Positions 1-11,497 of a stretch of DNA of 60,000 bases are shown here, in pieces. Both the position numbers and the translations under genes were made by a program. Origin of the DNA: Symsagittifera roscoffensis (taxonomy: Eukaryota > Xenacoelomorpha > Acoela > Convolutidae); NCBI RefSeq assembly GCF_963678635.1, contig NC_087065.1, positions 25,007,254-25,067,253 of the forward strand, read 5' to 3'. Within the stretch, counting starts at the first letter, position 1; each line of letters starts with the position of its first letter. Under the pieces are notes generated by a model that made no database searches, had not been told where the DNA came from, and worked only from the letters and a program-made list of their open reading frames with translations.

Positions 1-3000
1 CATCCGTGTCTTGCTATCCACGTATTGATCAGGTGGTCGCATGTCTCTTCCGCCGAGGCAGTTATGCAGGGCACGGCCTCTGCATACTTCGTGAAGTGAT
101 CTATCATGACCAAGACTTGGTTATAACCGCTGTCTGTCATACATATCTTCTGGTGATCTATCTGCACGACCTCGTTGAATTCAGACGACTCAATCGATTG
201 TAAAGGAAATCGCAACTTCCTAGGATCCTTGACCTGTTGGCATGACAGACATGCTGTCACCCATTTCTCGCATGCCTTTTTCATCCCAGGCCACTCAAAG
301 CGCTTCAGGATCCTCTGATACACTTTGTCGATCCCTTGATGGCCCATCTGATCATGCGACCTGAATAATAGTTCTGTCTGATAGAGTTGCGGCAACACTA
401 TCGCGTTATATTTGTATAAGACCTTGTCTTCTTCTCTTCTCCTGCAAGCCACGATCCCGTCCTTGTTCAGATATAATCTCCCCTCCTTCTGCATGAAGTA
501 TTGTCTCAGGATCCTATAGCTGTCTTCTTCCAGATCACCTTTGTCAGGTGCACCGTTTTCTATCCACCTTTTTAGGTTGCTTGTCATGCGATCATTTCTC
601 TGCGCCCTTAGAAGGTCCGAGAGTCTGTATCTCGCCTTCAAGTACGTCTTCATGACTCTCATCTGACTGTTCAGCTCGTTGGGCTGATGTGTGTCTTCTT
701 CCATCTTAACGCACCAAATCTTCGCCAACGGTTGTGTTTCTTGTTGAAACGGCTGAAGATCAGTCCTGACTACCTCTTTCTGCGGCAACAGGCTTATCGA
801 ACGTTTCGATACCGCTATCGTTTCTAAGTCATCCGCTGCGTTGTCAAAGACTCTTTCGCTTGGTATTAGGTAGCGATCACTGTCAGGATCCTGGTACACC
901 TCTCTGTCCAGGTTTCTCGCCCGAGTTTCCACTAGTAGCGTGTGTATCGCCAGTTCTGACAGTTCTGATCCCGAGGTCGAATCCCTGTCTGAATAGGTGT
1001 TCATTCTCGAGCTTTCTGACTTATCATCCGTCGAAGGTGTTGTGCTGGAGACTGCACGCTCCTCCAGATCATGTCCGTATTTCCTTCGCATCCATCTGAA
1101 CTCCCCGGACAAAACTTTGTTCTCTAGGTCCTGTTTCTCATCAGGAATTTTCTCGTCTATCTCGGACTCCCCGGACAAATTTCCTTGTCCCGGGTGTTGA
1201 TCTTGTGATCGCTGGTTTTTCTCCTTATCCTTCTCCCCGGACAAATAGTCTTGCAGCAGATTTTGTTTTACAACTCCACCCTCTTTATCCCGGTCTACAA
1301 AGGTGACAGTTTTCTTTTGCTTGCCGCTCTCCCGTCCTTTCTGTCCGTAAGAAGTACTGGTTAAAATCTCTTGGGGTATTGAGGATACTAGTTGCTGAAC
1401 TATTGTCCTACAATCCCTCTTGTTCTCTTCGTGCTGTTGTCTGGACGGCATGATCTTCACTTTCTCACTGACTGTTAGCGATGCCACTGCTGCTGTCCAC
1501 TCGGGGTCATCTCTGGTCACTTCTCTTTCTAACAATCCACCCAGTATCCGCATCACTTGTGGTGTGACCTGCACCGTTTTATCCAATAATGAGAGGCTGT
1601 TTATATTCATGCGAGAGAGTTCTTGCTGTACCAGGTTCGAGCGCAGCAACAAATCCAAGGGGACCGGGTCCTCCCTTGACAGGATCTTTATCTCGGCTGC
1701 TTTCTCTACAGGTAACTCAGGATGCCCCGGAATTGGATGTCCAGACTTATCCAACCATCTCGTTAAGGGAAGCGCTTCATAAGTTTCTTTGTCCAGAAAC
1801 GAGAATCCCTCCTTTACTTCCGCCTGATTGGCCTGCTTCTGCTCCAATCTTTCATAGAACTCAGTTTTCTTGCTGAGACTGTCAGCATTCTGATGTTTAT
1901 CACGCATCCTATGTTCGATTATCATATGGTAGCCATCCAATCTGACTATCCATCTACCAATATAACTCTGATCCATCGAGTAGGTCTTCAACCAGGATAA
2001 CGCTCTGTTGTCCACGCGTAACTTGAAGGGAGCGCTCCCCAAGTATGCACGGTACTTTTCCACGAAGGTGACTACTGCAAACATTTCTGCTTTCGGTGCG
2101 CCATATTTCATCTCTGTGTCACTCAAGACCTTGCTGCCGTATGCAATGGGACGGAGGACTGTTCTTCCGTTCCATTCTTGCTCTTGATGCAATATTCCTG
2201 AGATGGCCACCACCGATGCGTCTGTGTCGAGAACATACATGCCCTTTTCTGTAGGCATGCCCAGCACTGGCGCTTCGCACAGTTCCCGCTTTATGTTCTC
2301 GAAAGCAACCTGTGCCTCATCGTTCCATTCGAACTTTTTCCCTTTGTTGCGCATCAGCTTCTGCGTCGGGTACACCTTGTCCGCATATCCTTTTATGAAT
2401 TCTCGGTAGTAATTGGCAAACCCTAGGAAGCTCATGAGCTGTGTGTCCGTTCTAGGAGCTTTCCATGTCAGCACAGCCTCTACTGCTTCTGGATCTGGCC
2501 TCACACCATGCCGGTCCACCATTCTTCCCAGGTACTTGATCGAATCCCTAAGGATTTCACATTTCGATGGTTTGCATTTCAAGCCTGCTCTTTTCATACA
2601 TCCGAAGACCTCATCGAGTCGATCAATGTGATCCTCCAGGGTTGGTGTCGCTATGACTACGTCATCCACGTAGCACATCAAGAGATTCCCGTACTTTTTG
2701 GTCACTCCTGTCAAAGCCTGAGCCATCAGCCTTTGAAAGGTTGCTGTTGCATTGCACAAGCCGAAGGGCATCCTCTTCCACTGGTACAACCCCAATTCGC
2801 ACGCGAATCCGGTTTTCTCCCTGTCCTTCTTTCGCAGAGGAACCTGCCAGAAGGCAGAAACCAAGTCCAATGTGGTGAAGAACTTTGCATCACCAAGTTT
2901 GGATAGGCTCTCGTCTATTCGCGGTATCGGGTACGCATCTTTAATCGTTACCGCGTTCAAGTAACGAAAGTCGCAACAAAATCTAAGCTGCCCCCCTTTC

Positions 3001-3044
3001 TTTTTCGCCATTACTACTCCGCAAGCCCATGGTGATTTCGAGGG
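1..3044 (-). pseudogene. RT-RNase H-integrase part of element 1 Pol, downstream of the stop, cut by window edge
   Basis: This is the same frame as the gag-protease ORF after its TAA codon. It runs without a further stop to the window edge, so no ATG-to-stop ORF is reported here. It contains the RT palm with the YVDDV-type active site, the post-RT block SFLGFANYYRE, RNase H, an acidic linker with repeated LSGE segments, the HHCC zinc-binding region of integrase and the first catalytic Asp of the DDE core (IDHQK, about 145-160). The edge falls between the first and second catalytic Asp. As a separate product it would lack an initiation site. It would be made only by readthrough, so it is annotated as a broken pol. 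Confidence 0.85.
1101..1245 (-). repeat. Three 66-bp-spaced copies of a PPT-like motif within pol of element 1
   Basis: The 13-mer TTTGTCCGGGGAG (minus strand) occurs exactly at 1233-1245, 1167-1179 and 1101-1113, each 66 bp (22 codons) apart. Each encodes part of an LSGE peptide in the acidic linker between RNase H and integrase. The core TCCGGGGAG is also the sequence just upstream of the 3' LTRs of elements 2 and 3. Confidence 0.75.
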
Positions 3045-6000
3045 TTATATCATGTCGTATTCAAGCAACATTTCTATTTCCGCTCGGCACGCTTCCGATT
3101 TATGTGGCGTCATTCGCCTTGCGCCTTCCCTATGGGGAACGGCGCCCTCTTCTAGTTCGATTTCGTGTTCGACGAAATTACAGCAACCGATGTCCGCCTT
3201 ATGTTTTGAAAATACTTCGGCGTTCCGATCTAGGAGGTCCCGCAATTTTTCAAAATCTCCCTCACCTATTTTTCCTTTTAAATGTTCTATTTCTGGCAAA
3301 ACCGGTTTGTCATAATCTAGTTCATATGACGAGGGGCGTTCCGGAAATTTCGAGCAGCTTGATAAGCCGTCGTCCGTTTCGGATTTCATTGAAAACAATT
3401 TACGAATAGATTTTAATTCATTAATTCTCTTTAAGATTTTATCTTTATTTGCATGATAAGGACAGTCTTTCACACTATATTTCTTCAAGTTTTGTGCCTC
3501 TTCATAGTCGCTCATCGGCAATGCGTAACCAAGCTTCTTTCCACGCTGGATTGAAACCGTGGTGTCCAGTGTGTTCAACAACACACTGACACACAGTCCG
3601 TTTCGCGTTACCGAGAAGCTCCGGCCTAAAATCACCGAACTCTGACTATTTGGATTCGGTACTAAGCAAACCTGTTTACTATCACTTAACGAATTTAAAT
3701 TTCTCATTCTAAAAATCGCTACTACAGCTTGTCCTGGTTGTAACTTTACTTTTCTATCCAAAAAAACTGGTACCTTATTTTCATCTGTTATTATCCTATT
3801 AATGGGTCTCTTAACATACTTTCGGTCCGGGTTTCTAATCCGTATTAGACCGTTGTTCAAGTCAATCATCACGTCAAAATTCCTGACAAAATCTCTGCCC
3901 AAGATGAATTGGTCGGCGTCGTCCAGATTCTCTACCACCAGGAAGCTCATCCAAAGGTTCCGTCCTCCCATGTGAAGGACCGTCACCGGTGTTCTTCCGG
4001 CTACGTAGATAGCTCCTCGATTTGCAGCGGCTAGTCGGAGATTCGTAGGAATCAAATCTTCCCGCGTGAAGCCCATTCTCTCCCAGGTTTTTATCGGCAT
4101 CACACTCACCACCGCGCCTGTGTCCAGAAGCCCTGTGACTCCGATTTTTGTTCCGTTGGTGTCAAGCAGGTGTGCTGTCACATCTGCTTCATATCCAATA
4201 TGTACCGCGTCTTGTTCCATCATGGCGTCATGGCCTATCCTGCGGACTTTGAGTTCCTCTTCACCCAAATAGATCTGCCCCATTTGGTCATCATCTGTTG
4301 TTATGTAAGTCCTGGTGTAGATGATGATTCCATCCACGTTCAGCATTATTTGATACGGCCCATAGACCTCCAAGTAGCGTCCATGAAGTTTCTTCATGCG
4401 AGGGCCACCCGTCGTTAGTAGTGCTCGCACAGCTCTCGACTCAGTGCGTGGCTCCACCTGCCTCAGATAATCTGCATATGTGTCCAAATGCATTAAAGTG
4501 AACTCTGATGGTTCACTCAAATTTCTTATTACCTGGTGTCCAGCCACTGAGATTACCGACTGTATCTTCTTTCCCTGCGGCGCCATGCCGAACCTCTTAC
4601 CGGAGATCACTTTAAGTTTCATATCTAAACTGCTTGGTGTTTTCGTCTCTTCGAACTCCGTTGCCTCGAAGGTATTCAGTTGCTCCTGAAGCTTTTCATT
4701 TTCCAGTTCAAGTTTCACTTTTTGTTCGATCTCTTTCGTCACCAATTCCTGCTGTACTCTATTTAAAGCATCCTCTGCGGCTGCCTTATAATCGATCTTG
4801 AAGTCATCGGCCGCAGTTGCTGGTTCCGGTTCACGTGCCTCTTCTGTTACTGCTTGCATTTTCTTTGCCGCCAGCTCTTGAGGTTTGTCCTTCCTGCGTG
4901 CCTCTGCTTCGCTCAAAAGTCGAGCCTTGCTTGCTTTCACTCCTGACAAAGCTTCTTCATGCCTTGGATGCTTGATGTCTGCCACTGCATCCCAGAATTG
5001 CGGACAATCTGATTTAAAATGACCTTCCAAGTTACAAAAGAAACACCTCGGGCCAAATTTCGCAATTACTCCTCTCATGAAATCCTCATGATCCAACTCT
5101 GACGCATCTTCGTCCTCGAGGCTAAAGCCTATTGCTTTCATGCCTTGTTTGTAAGCTGGGCATGCTGACACATGATGGTCTGTTGAACTGCAATTAGCAC
5201 AAGAACGTCTCTTGTCCATATCATCCCTCGGTTTGTACCAATTGTTTCCTTGGTTAGCTGGTCCGTTGTTAAAATTGCCATAATTGTTCTTGTAATATCC
5301 AGATCTCGAAGGAGGTTTCAACAAAAGATACTCTTTTGATTTGAGCCTCAACTCCTCCGGTGTTGGCGCATTAGTTGATAGTGGTGTGTAATGCGTTGCT
5401 AGCATCGTACGAAGTTCATCATTTTTCACACCATCGATGAATTTTGAGGCTACGGCCAGGTTCATCCTTCGGTTTGACTCATCCGGTTGGCTGCGTCTTC
5501 TCAGCATTTCCAAATCATCGAGAAACTTGTCTATTGTTTCATCTTCTCGTTGCCTCCGTTTCTCGAAGCGCATCATCGCCTGGTGCCCCTGCACCCCTGA
5601 TCCGAAACGGTTTAACAAGATTTCGAAGATTTTCTCAGCAGTGTCACGTTGATACTGTTTCTTAGCCATGACACAGTTCAGGGCTGTCCCTTCTAAGTTG
5701 CTGGTGAGCGCGCTGCATTCCTGTCTCTCCGACAAGTCCTCTTCCTCGAAATGCAGCTTCATTACCTCTATCCAGGTATCAATACAGCCATCAGATTCGT
5801 CCTTGTAGCATCTTGGCTTCTTAAAGACTCTTCTGGACTTTTCACTGCGTTCATTGGTTCTAGATAACCGCGTCAGGAATGTCTCCAAAGACCTGTTCAG
5901 GGGTTCAAATGCTGTGGCCATTGCCGTAGCATCCCTTGAGTGTCCCGCCTGAGTGTCCTCACACCTTGTCGAAGGCTCTGTGTGCGGTGCATCCCTGCAA

Positions 6001-7601
6001 TCCGAATCACCATGAGCGTTTCCCGCTTGGCCCATGTGACTCCTCCTCGGGCTTGTATGCCCCATGTTGCCAGAATCGCTTCTCCCGGTCGCATGTGTGC
6101 TTTGCGTTGGTCGTTCGTTCGAGGTTTGTCTGTTCCCCGTTGAACTTGCTCTACTGTTCGGGCCCCATGCTGTATTACCCCTTGTGGCATAGCCTGATGA
6201 ACTGCCCCTGCCTCTAGTGGATCCATTTGTCTTCCTCCTTTGATGTTCATTGAAGTTCACCCTCGGTTCCCTGCTGGGACCTCCCGAGTTCGGCTCTCCT
6301 TCTTTTGGTCCACTCTTGCTGCTTAGTAGCCCGTCCAACCTATCCATGATAGCCTGCGTTCGCCTCTCCATCATCGCGTCTATCTTTGTGTCAAGAGACC
6401 CAAGAGACTGCTCTTGCTGAATTCTTAACTTCTCCATGTCGGCTCTTAAGCGTAACTCCCTCTGTTCCGCCTCTCTTGTCATTCGCGACAAGTTCCTCGT
6501 CATACGTTCGTCCGTTCTTTCTTTCAAGCGTTTTTCGCTTCTGCCAACTTCTTGTCTGTTGCGGTTTATTTCTTCCCGCAGACTTTCTCTTTCAATGTGA
6601 ACTGCTCTTTCCAGTTCACTCATCCTTATCGACATCTGTTCATTTTGTTCTCCTAAACTGCCCACTATGTTGTTTAAGGCTTCCTCTAGTGCTGCCCCGT
6701 TATCCATGAGTGGCGTCACTAGTGGTGGTGTAACTCTGTCGGTCCCAGGTAGCTTCGTGCTGGTAGAGATCCGGGCCTTGACTCTCTGTCTTGACGTTTT
6801 ATCATTATTTATTTCAGGATCCGCTAACGCGTTGCCAAGCCCTCTTGTTCTACTCTCTTCAGGTTGTGGCTCCGAACTTGTCCTAATCGTGAAGTCCTTC
6901 GACTGGCCCGGCGTGTTTGCCTCTTTGCTTATCGTTGTCACTACACCAAATTTATCCATGGTTCCAGTCTCTCTTCCGACGTGTGCCTCACTCTCCTGGA
7001 TCGAACTATTGAGACTGACTTGAGATCCAAAGTCCCCTTGCTCCCCTTCATCCTCTTCCTCCTGGGACTCCCCATCGTTTCCTGCTCCTCCTCCCATGCT
7101 GAATGGAAAGATGTTTCCGAAGGTGTTCTTCATTCTTTCTGAGAAAGATGATGAGGTTGTTTGTTTTCCAGTTCCGCTTGCCATCATAGTGTTGTCTGTC
7201 GGAGATCTTCTAGTTGCCGTTACTTCAGTTGAGATGTCGGACAGTTCCGACATCTCCTCTCGATCCAACGTCCCGGTGGAAGTGGCAAAATCATGGCCTT
7301 GTTCTACCGGAGTAGATTCACTCGCCAGCCTTCTGCCTCTCCCTTCCAGTCCATTTACTCCCTGGTTGTCGTTCATGGTATGGTCCGTATTGACCTCCAC
7401 TTCTAACAGTTCTCTTCGCTCTTCTGAGGTCTTTTGACTTCTCGTTTCAACCATTCTGCCTGAAACCGTCCCCTCTTTATCGGACCGGGTTCGCTTGATC
7501 CAATCCACAAAAGGATCGGTCATCGTTTTTCTTTGCTTTTCAGGTATGAATTTCCTAGAGCTATTACCTCGTTTTGGTATCCTTGACTTGTCTAAACTCA
7601 T
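3045..7601 (-). CDS. Gag-protease polyprotein of element 1, ending at a premature stop at the start of RT
   Basis: The frame encodes 1518 residues. The N-terminal ~400 are charged and S/T/E-rich with a coiled-coil-like stretch at about 300-400. A capsid-like region follows at about 590-760, then two CX2CX4HX4C zinc knuckles (around 795 and 850), a second helical charged region and an aspartic protease with an LLDTGA motif near residue 1160. The frame stops at residue 1519, exactly where element 2 continues into the RT block PSKSPWACGVV. In element 2 this codon is GAA; here it is TAA. The frame resumes immediately after the stop, so this looks like a single inactivating nonsense change rather than a natural gag terminus. 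Unlike element 2, the coiled-coil and capsid parts are in one uninterrupted frame. Confidence 0.9.
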   Translation of the reverse strand: MSLDKSRIPKRGNSSRKFIPEKQRKTMTDPFVDWIKRTRSDKEGTVSGRMVETRSQKTSEERRELLEVEVNTDHTMNDNQGVNGLEGRGRRLASESTPVEQGHDFATSTGTLDREEMSELSDISTEVTATRRSPTDNTMMASGTGKQTTSSSFSERMKNTFGNIFPFSMGGGAGNDGESQEEEDEGEQGDFGSQVSLNSSIQESEAHVGRETGTMDKFGVVTTISKEANTPGQSKDFTIRTSSEPQPEESRTRGLGNALADPEINNDKTSRQRVKARISTSTKLPGTDRVTPPLVTPLMDNGAALEEALNNIVGSLGEQNEQMSIRMSELERAVHIERESLREEINRNRQEVGRSEKRLKERTDERMTRNLSRMTREAEQRELRLRADMEKLRIQQEQSLGSLDTKIDAMMERRTQAIMDRLDGLLSSKSGPKEGEPNSGGPSREPRVNFNEHQRRKTNGSTRGRGSSSGYATRGNTAWGPNSRASSTGNRQTSNERPTQSTHATGRSDSGNMGHTSPRRSHMGQAGNAHGDSDCRDAPHTEPSTRCEDTQAGHSRDATAMATAFEPLNRSLETFLTRLSRTNERSEKSRRVFKKPRCYKDESDGCIDTWIEVMKLHFEEEDLSERQECSALTSNLEGTALNCVMAKKQYQRDTAEKIFEILLNRFGSGVQGHQAMMRFEKRRQREDETIDKFLDDLEMLRRRSQPDESNRRMNLAVASKFIDGVKNDELRTMLATHYTPLSTNAPTPEELRLKSKEYLLLKPPSRSGYYKNNYGNFNNGPANQGNNWYKPRDDMDKRRSCANCSSTDHHVSACPAYKQGMKAIGFSLEDEDASELDHEDFMRGVIAKFGPRCFFCNLEGHFKSDCPQFWDAVADIKHPRHEEALSGVKASKARLLSEAEARRKDKPQELAAKKMQAVTEEAREPEPATAADDFKIDYKAAAEDALNRVQQELVTKEIEQKVKLELENEKLQEQLNTFEATEFEETKTPSSLDMKLKVISGKRFGMAPQGKKIQSVISVAGHQVIRNLSEPSEFTLMHLDTYADYLRQVEPRTESRAVRALLTTGGPRMKKLHGRYLEVYGPYQIMLNVDGIIIYTRTYITTDDDQMGQIYLGEEELKVRRIGHDAMMEQDAVHIGYEADVTAHLLDTNGTKIGVTGLLDTGAVVSVMPIKTWERMGFTREDLIPTNLRLAAANRGAIYVAGRTPVTVLHMGGRNLWMSFLVVENLDDADQFILGRDFVRNFDVMIDLNNGLIRIRNPDRKYVKRPINRIITDENKVPVFLDRKVKLQPGQAVVAIFRMRNLNSLSDSKQVCLVPNPNSQSSVILGRSFSVTRNGLCVSVLLNTLDTTVSIQRGKKLGYALPMSDYEEAQNLKKYSVKDCPYHANKDKILKRINELKSIRKLFSMKSETDDGLSSCSKFPERPSSYELDYDKPVLPEIEHLKGKIGEGDFEKLRDLLDRNAEVFSKHKADIGCCNFVEHEIELEEGAVPHREGARRMTPHKSEACRAEIEMLLEYDMI

Positions 7602-10548
7602 TCTTTATTTGTCACTTTCCTATGCCTACTCTTGACTGAATTGCTAGAGACCTTATAGTTTTATTAACAATAATAATGACACAACACAATAAATTTCACC
7701 AGATTCTATTAAATAGTGACCACGAATCCCTGTATGTTGTCAGAGTACAGTTTGTATAAAATTTATTCACACTAGCCGATTATCGGTACAAAGATCTGGA
7801 AACTAGCACAATATGATGTTATCAGTCAATTTAAAAGATAGTGTAGTCACCACCCAATCAAGCACAGTTTAGGTTGATTTAAAATCAAAAACAAAAAAAT
7901 ATATATATTGACACAATATGAATGTATATATAAAAAAAACGTATGTGTCTTGTACTCTTAGTCGGTCGCAGTACAATAGTCGAACCTGTCTTTTAAAGAA
8001 AAAGCTTTCCCTGCTTGGTGCTGCACCAAACAGACAAAACTTTGAAGGCAGTAATTTTCTCAAGTGGGCGTCTATTGCACCCACCGAGTACTGTGTTACC
8101 TATCTGCCTTCGGACTGCCCGAGCTAGACCTACTAAAATCCTCAGGGCAGTTACTTTTCCCAAAAACGTATTATGTTTCAATCCACACCAATGAGTCACG
8201 CTCTTTTTAATTTAGACTTAGTGTCGCGAATATCCGAGTTCGGACCTGTTTTGTATTAGTCTGGTTCTTTTTGAGAGGCAAGTTACCAGTGCAGTCACTG
8301 ATACCTAGCCTGTGTATTAATAACCTAATACCTCTCGCTTTTTAGTCTTTCTTTCGTTTACCTAAGACCTTAATAAAATGATACCCCTCCGGATTTGCAC
8401 AAATAGGACCCTTCCGGACTGTCAGAATATAGACCCCTCCGGATTGGGACCCCTCGGAATTAGCAACTAGAAGACCCCTCCGGATTCGGACCCCTCCGGT
8501 TTTGTGGAAAGTAGACCCCTCCGGATTCGGACCCCTCTGACTTTGAAAAATTTCGACCCCACCGGATTGGGAGCCCTTAGCTCTGTCAAAGTAGCTTTTT
8601 GTAGTTTTCTTAATTTCAGCTTATACCCTCCGGATACGTTCTGCGTTGCTTTTATGCTGTTTGAATTAACTGGGAAGGGTATAGGGTCCTTTCCTAGACC
8701 CCTCCGGATTGAAGTTAAGGCACTTATTTGACAGTTCACACTAACGGTGAAGGGTCTTATCACTTGCCTAACTTCGACTCTATTATGGTTGTCTTGTGCC
8801 TTCAGCCTTCCCTTTTTGTCTAGAACTGTCCTAAGTTACTTAGTTCAATCGCTATCAACTTTTGGTAGGGGTATAAGGGTTTTTCAGAAAAATTTATAAA
8901 ACGTGAAGGGTGTACCCCTCCGGATTTGTGTAATTTGCTAAAAACAATCTCAAAAAATTTTCTCGCTCGCTTTTCCGAAAAATTTCTGATCCTATTAGTA
9001 AGCTCAGCTAATTTCTGATCTATTGGTACCAAGATCAACTCGATATGATCAGTAGTTCCAAAGTTATTAACCAAAACGTCTTTTTTCCGAACTCAAAAAA
9101 TTTTCTCTCTTATAGGTTCCGCCTAACTTTTTCCGCAAATCTGGTCCTTTCGACCTAAAAATTATTGATCCGAGCTCAGAAGGCCTATACTCTTCTAGTT
9201 CAATGCAAAAGACCCAATCTAAAACGCTATTGTAGAAAAATTTTGCGAAAAACTATGCTACCTGGACCCCTCCGGATTGATGAATCCACCAAATCAAACA
9301 CGTTATGTTCGATTTCTCTGCAACCCGGAAGGCTTTCGGGTAGCGGATTTTAAGACTTGTAGATTCACTAGTGGACGTTGTCCGAACAACTATTTTTACT
9401 GTCCTACCTCAAAAATTTCAAAAAATTTTCTAAATTTTTAGTGTTTCTTACTATCAAAAATTGGGAAAATTTGGTTTTTGGTACCAAACTAGTTCCAACC
9501 ACTTCCGAACTAAAGTTAACCGGTTCTACTTATTATAGTAGTGCAGTTACGATGTAACACACTAACTTAGCGCTTTTTTCCGTTTCAAAAAATATCGATA
9601 TCTCAAAAATCGCGACTTGTGGGGGGATCAAAATATCGCTATTTTGACCCTAAAAACCGCTCTGTTTTCGTTGTTTTTCACTGAAAAACGATATGTGACT
9701 ATTAATATAGGCTATATGAATAATAATATTAGTAATACTATACCCCTCCGGGTTTGTTTATTATCCGAATTAAGGTGCTTAACTCGGATATTCGCAGTTC
9801 GGTGAAGGGTCACTACAGTGCAGCACTGTCGAGCCCCCCACAGATTACTATCTTACTTTTTGTACCAAAAGGGATACAAAACTTGTTAACGATACCCAAC
9901 AGTCGATTGTTGTTGTCGTTGAGCCCCTTCTTGTTGCTCCTTGAACTGCTTGCCGGATCGGTCTTCACCCAAGACCCTTCCGAATTGAGCGCAAATCAGC
10001 TGACCCTTCCGGATTGAGCGCAATTTATCATTAACGTGCTTAAATGCTCAAATAACCCTACAGTACAAGCCTCACAAACGGGCTACAAAATTGATCGTAA
10101 CGATCCTGACTGATATAAATGCCTGTAACAACAATATATCTATCAACAACAAACGGGGGGGTTGAATCACATCTTGTCTGGGGGGATGATTTCTACTGAT
10201 TTTTTACTTTTTTTTACTGTTTTTGGTTTTTTCGGTTATTTTTTATGTTTTTTGTTTTTCTTGGGTACTATACTACTTTTTGTTTGGTTTTGCTGATATC
10301 TTTAAGTGTTTTTGGTCACAAACCACTCAGGGGATGAGGGGTTCATGATTCCCCCACCCTTCCTGGTTCGTGAATTTTCGGTCTTAACTAGGTTAAAAAA
10401 CTATTCACGGTAATCCGGAAGGCTTCCGCGTTCCGAACTACCCTTCCGCCCCGGCAGTTTAGGCCTATTAAGGGCGTTAATGTGAGCATCCGCTCGGCGC
10501 GGAGTGCTCGTTAACGGTTCCGCCGGTCATGATGTTATGAAAGAATAA
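7602..10548 (-). other. 5' leader of element 1 (no gene)
   Basis: About 2.9 kb separate the primer-binding site from the gag start codon. No long ORF is present. On the minus strand the leader starts with an A-rich stretch (plus-strand T-rich, about 10195-10305). It then contains scattered copies of a GACCCCTCCGGATT-like motif (8380-10020) and ends in AT-rich DNA (7620-8340). Element 2 has a leader of similar length with its A-rich tract in the same place and its own, different, repeat array. Confidence 0.7.
8381..10017. repeat. Dispersed array of GACCCCTCCGGATT motifs in element 1 leader
   Basis: About 16 exact or near copies of GACCCCTCCGGATT are seen by eye, for example near 8383, 8432, 8472, 8514, 8555, 8698, 8912, 9264, 9740, 9970 and 10000. 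They are dense at 8380-8580, where spacing is about 20-40 bp, and sparse afterwards. Further copies, some inverted as AATCCGGAAGG, occur at about 10412 and inside the LTR at 11041 and 11098. The array is not a strict tandem repeat. Its role is unknown; protein-binding sites are one possibility. Confidence 0.75.
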
Positions 10549-10563
10549 CACCCAGGAGCGCCA
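10549..10563 (-). promoter_or_regulatory. Primer-binding site of element 1
   Basis: On the minus strand TGGCGCTCCTGGGTG starts 12 nt downstream of the LTR end. It begins with the TGG expected to pair with a tRNA CCA terminus, and the same 15-mer is found 11 nt after the 5' LTR of element 2. Conservation in an otherwise diverged leader supports the call. The priming tRNA was not identified. Confidence 0.7.
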
Positions 10564-10575
10564 TAAAAACATACA

Positions 10576-11497
10576 TGTAACATTCGCCCGGAAGATACAT
10601 ATCGACGGATAACAAAACTAAGTCTTAAGACGACTGGCTAGCGTCTAAACAGAGCTTTGCATGTTTTTCACCGTCTCTACCAAGCCAGTACTTTTCGGTG
10701 GTCTTTCTTACATCAGGCTGACAAAAACGTTACTGTTCTCCGGCTTCGACCAGAACGCTCAAATTAACTGAATTACATGCGAAATTAGTGAGCTCATGGC
10801 TGGGTCTCTGTATCCCCAGACCACGAGGTCACTCCTAAAAACAGGGCTACTACTTATCATATTACTATTGTTTTTGTTCAGTAGATAAAAATCATCATCT
10901 CCATCGAAGATGGATCAACCCTTTCCCCCAACTCCTAGCACCTCATCCTTGTCAAAACTAATCAAAATATCAGTTAAATTCAAGTCAGGACATGACAGGA
11001 TGCTAAAAGTTTATGTGAGTTAATAAAAGTTTCCGTCCCGAGACCCTTCCGGATTCTTGAATCCGCTGAATCAAGCTCCTTACTCTTGATTTCTTGCTAA
11101 TCCGGAAGGCTGGTTCTCACCCTTCACCGTTGTTGGCAACGGCCTTGCAACTATTGTAGCAGCACAATAGTTGCAACTCGGAGCGTTCTCTGCTATTCTG
11201 TAGTTCGTTGTCGTTTTCCAATCTCGATTTTCGTACTGTTCGCAATCGCAGATAAAAGTTGTTCTGTTTTTTACTCGCTTTTTTGTTAAAAATGGCCGTT
11301 TCAGCATTTCTCAGAAACGTGACGTCATCATTCGAATTTTTGAAAATTTAAAATACTAGAATATTCTAGCCCTCACCGTTTGGCTAAACGTTCCAATAAC
11401 GTCGCTAATCCTTCGAAATCATCAACTCGGAAGGCTTACTGCTCAAAATTCGAATCCTGCATAAATTGCATTTTGGCCATTCTGGTCGAATGTCACA
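10576..11497 (-). repeat. 5' LTR of element 1
   Basis: On the minus strand it starts TGTGACATTC and ends GGGCGAATGTTACA, giving TGT...ACA termini. It aligns over its length with the split LTR of element 3, including the blocks TTCGCATGTAA, GAGACGGTGAAAAAC and the shared terminus GGGCGAATGTTACA. The length is 922 bp. It contains the conserved stem-loop region (10900-10914) also found in the other two LTRs. Confidence 0.85.

Larger units (their letters stand above)
1..11497 (-). mobile_element. Element 1: Ty3/gypsy LTR retrotransposon, 3' part beyond window
   Basis: Read on the minus strand this is a 5' LTR (10576-11497), primer-binding site, long untranslated leader, gag-protease ORF and RT-RNase H-integrase frame running off the left edge inside the integrase core. 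The proteins align throughout with element 2 (same zinc knuckles, DTGA protease and RT blocks), so the two belong to one family. Element 1 sits next to a fragment of an older, oppositely oriented relative (element 3), as if it had inserted into it. Its 3' LTR, any third ORF and its target duplication lie outside the window. It carries one nonsense codon (3045-3047), so this copy is probably defective. Confidence 0.9.

Noticed and set aside
3029-3409. Plus-strand ORFs across 860-7437
   Set aside because: They are antisense shadows of the element 1 gag-pol frame.
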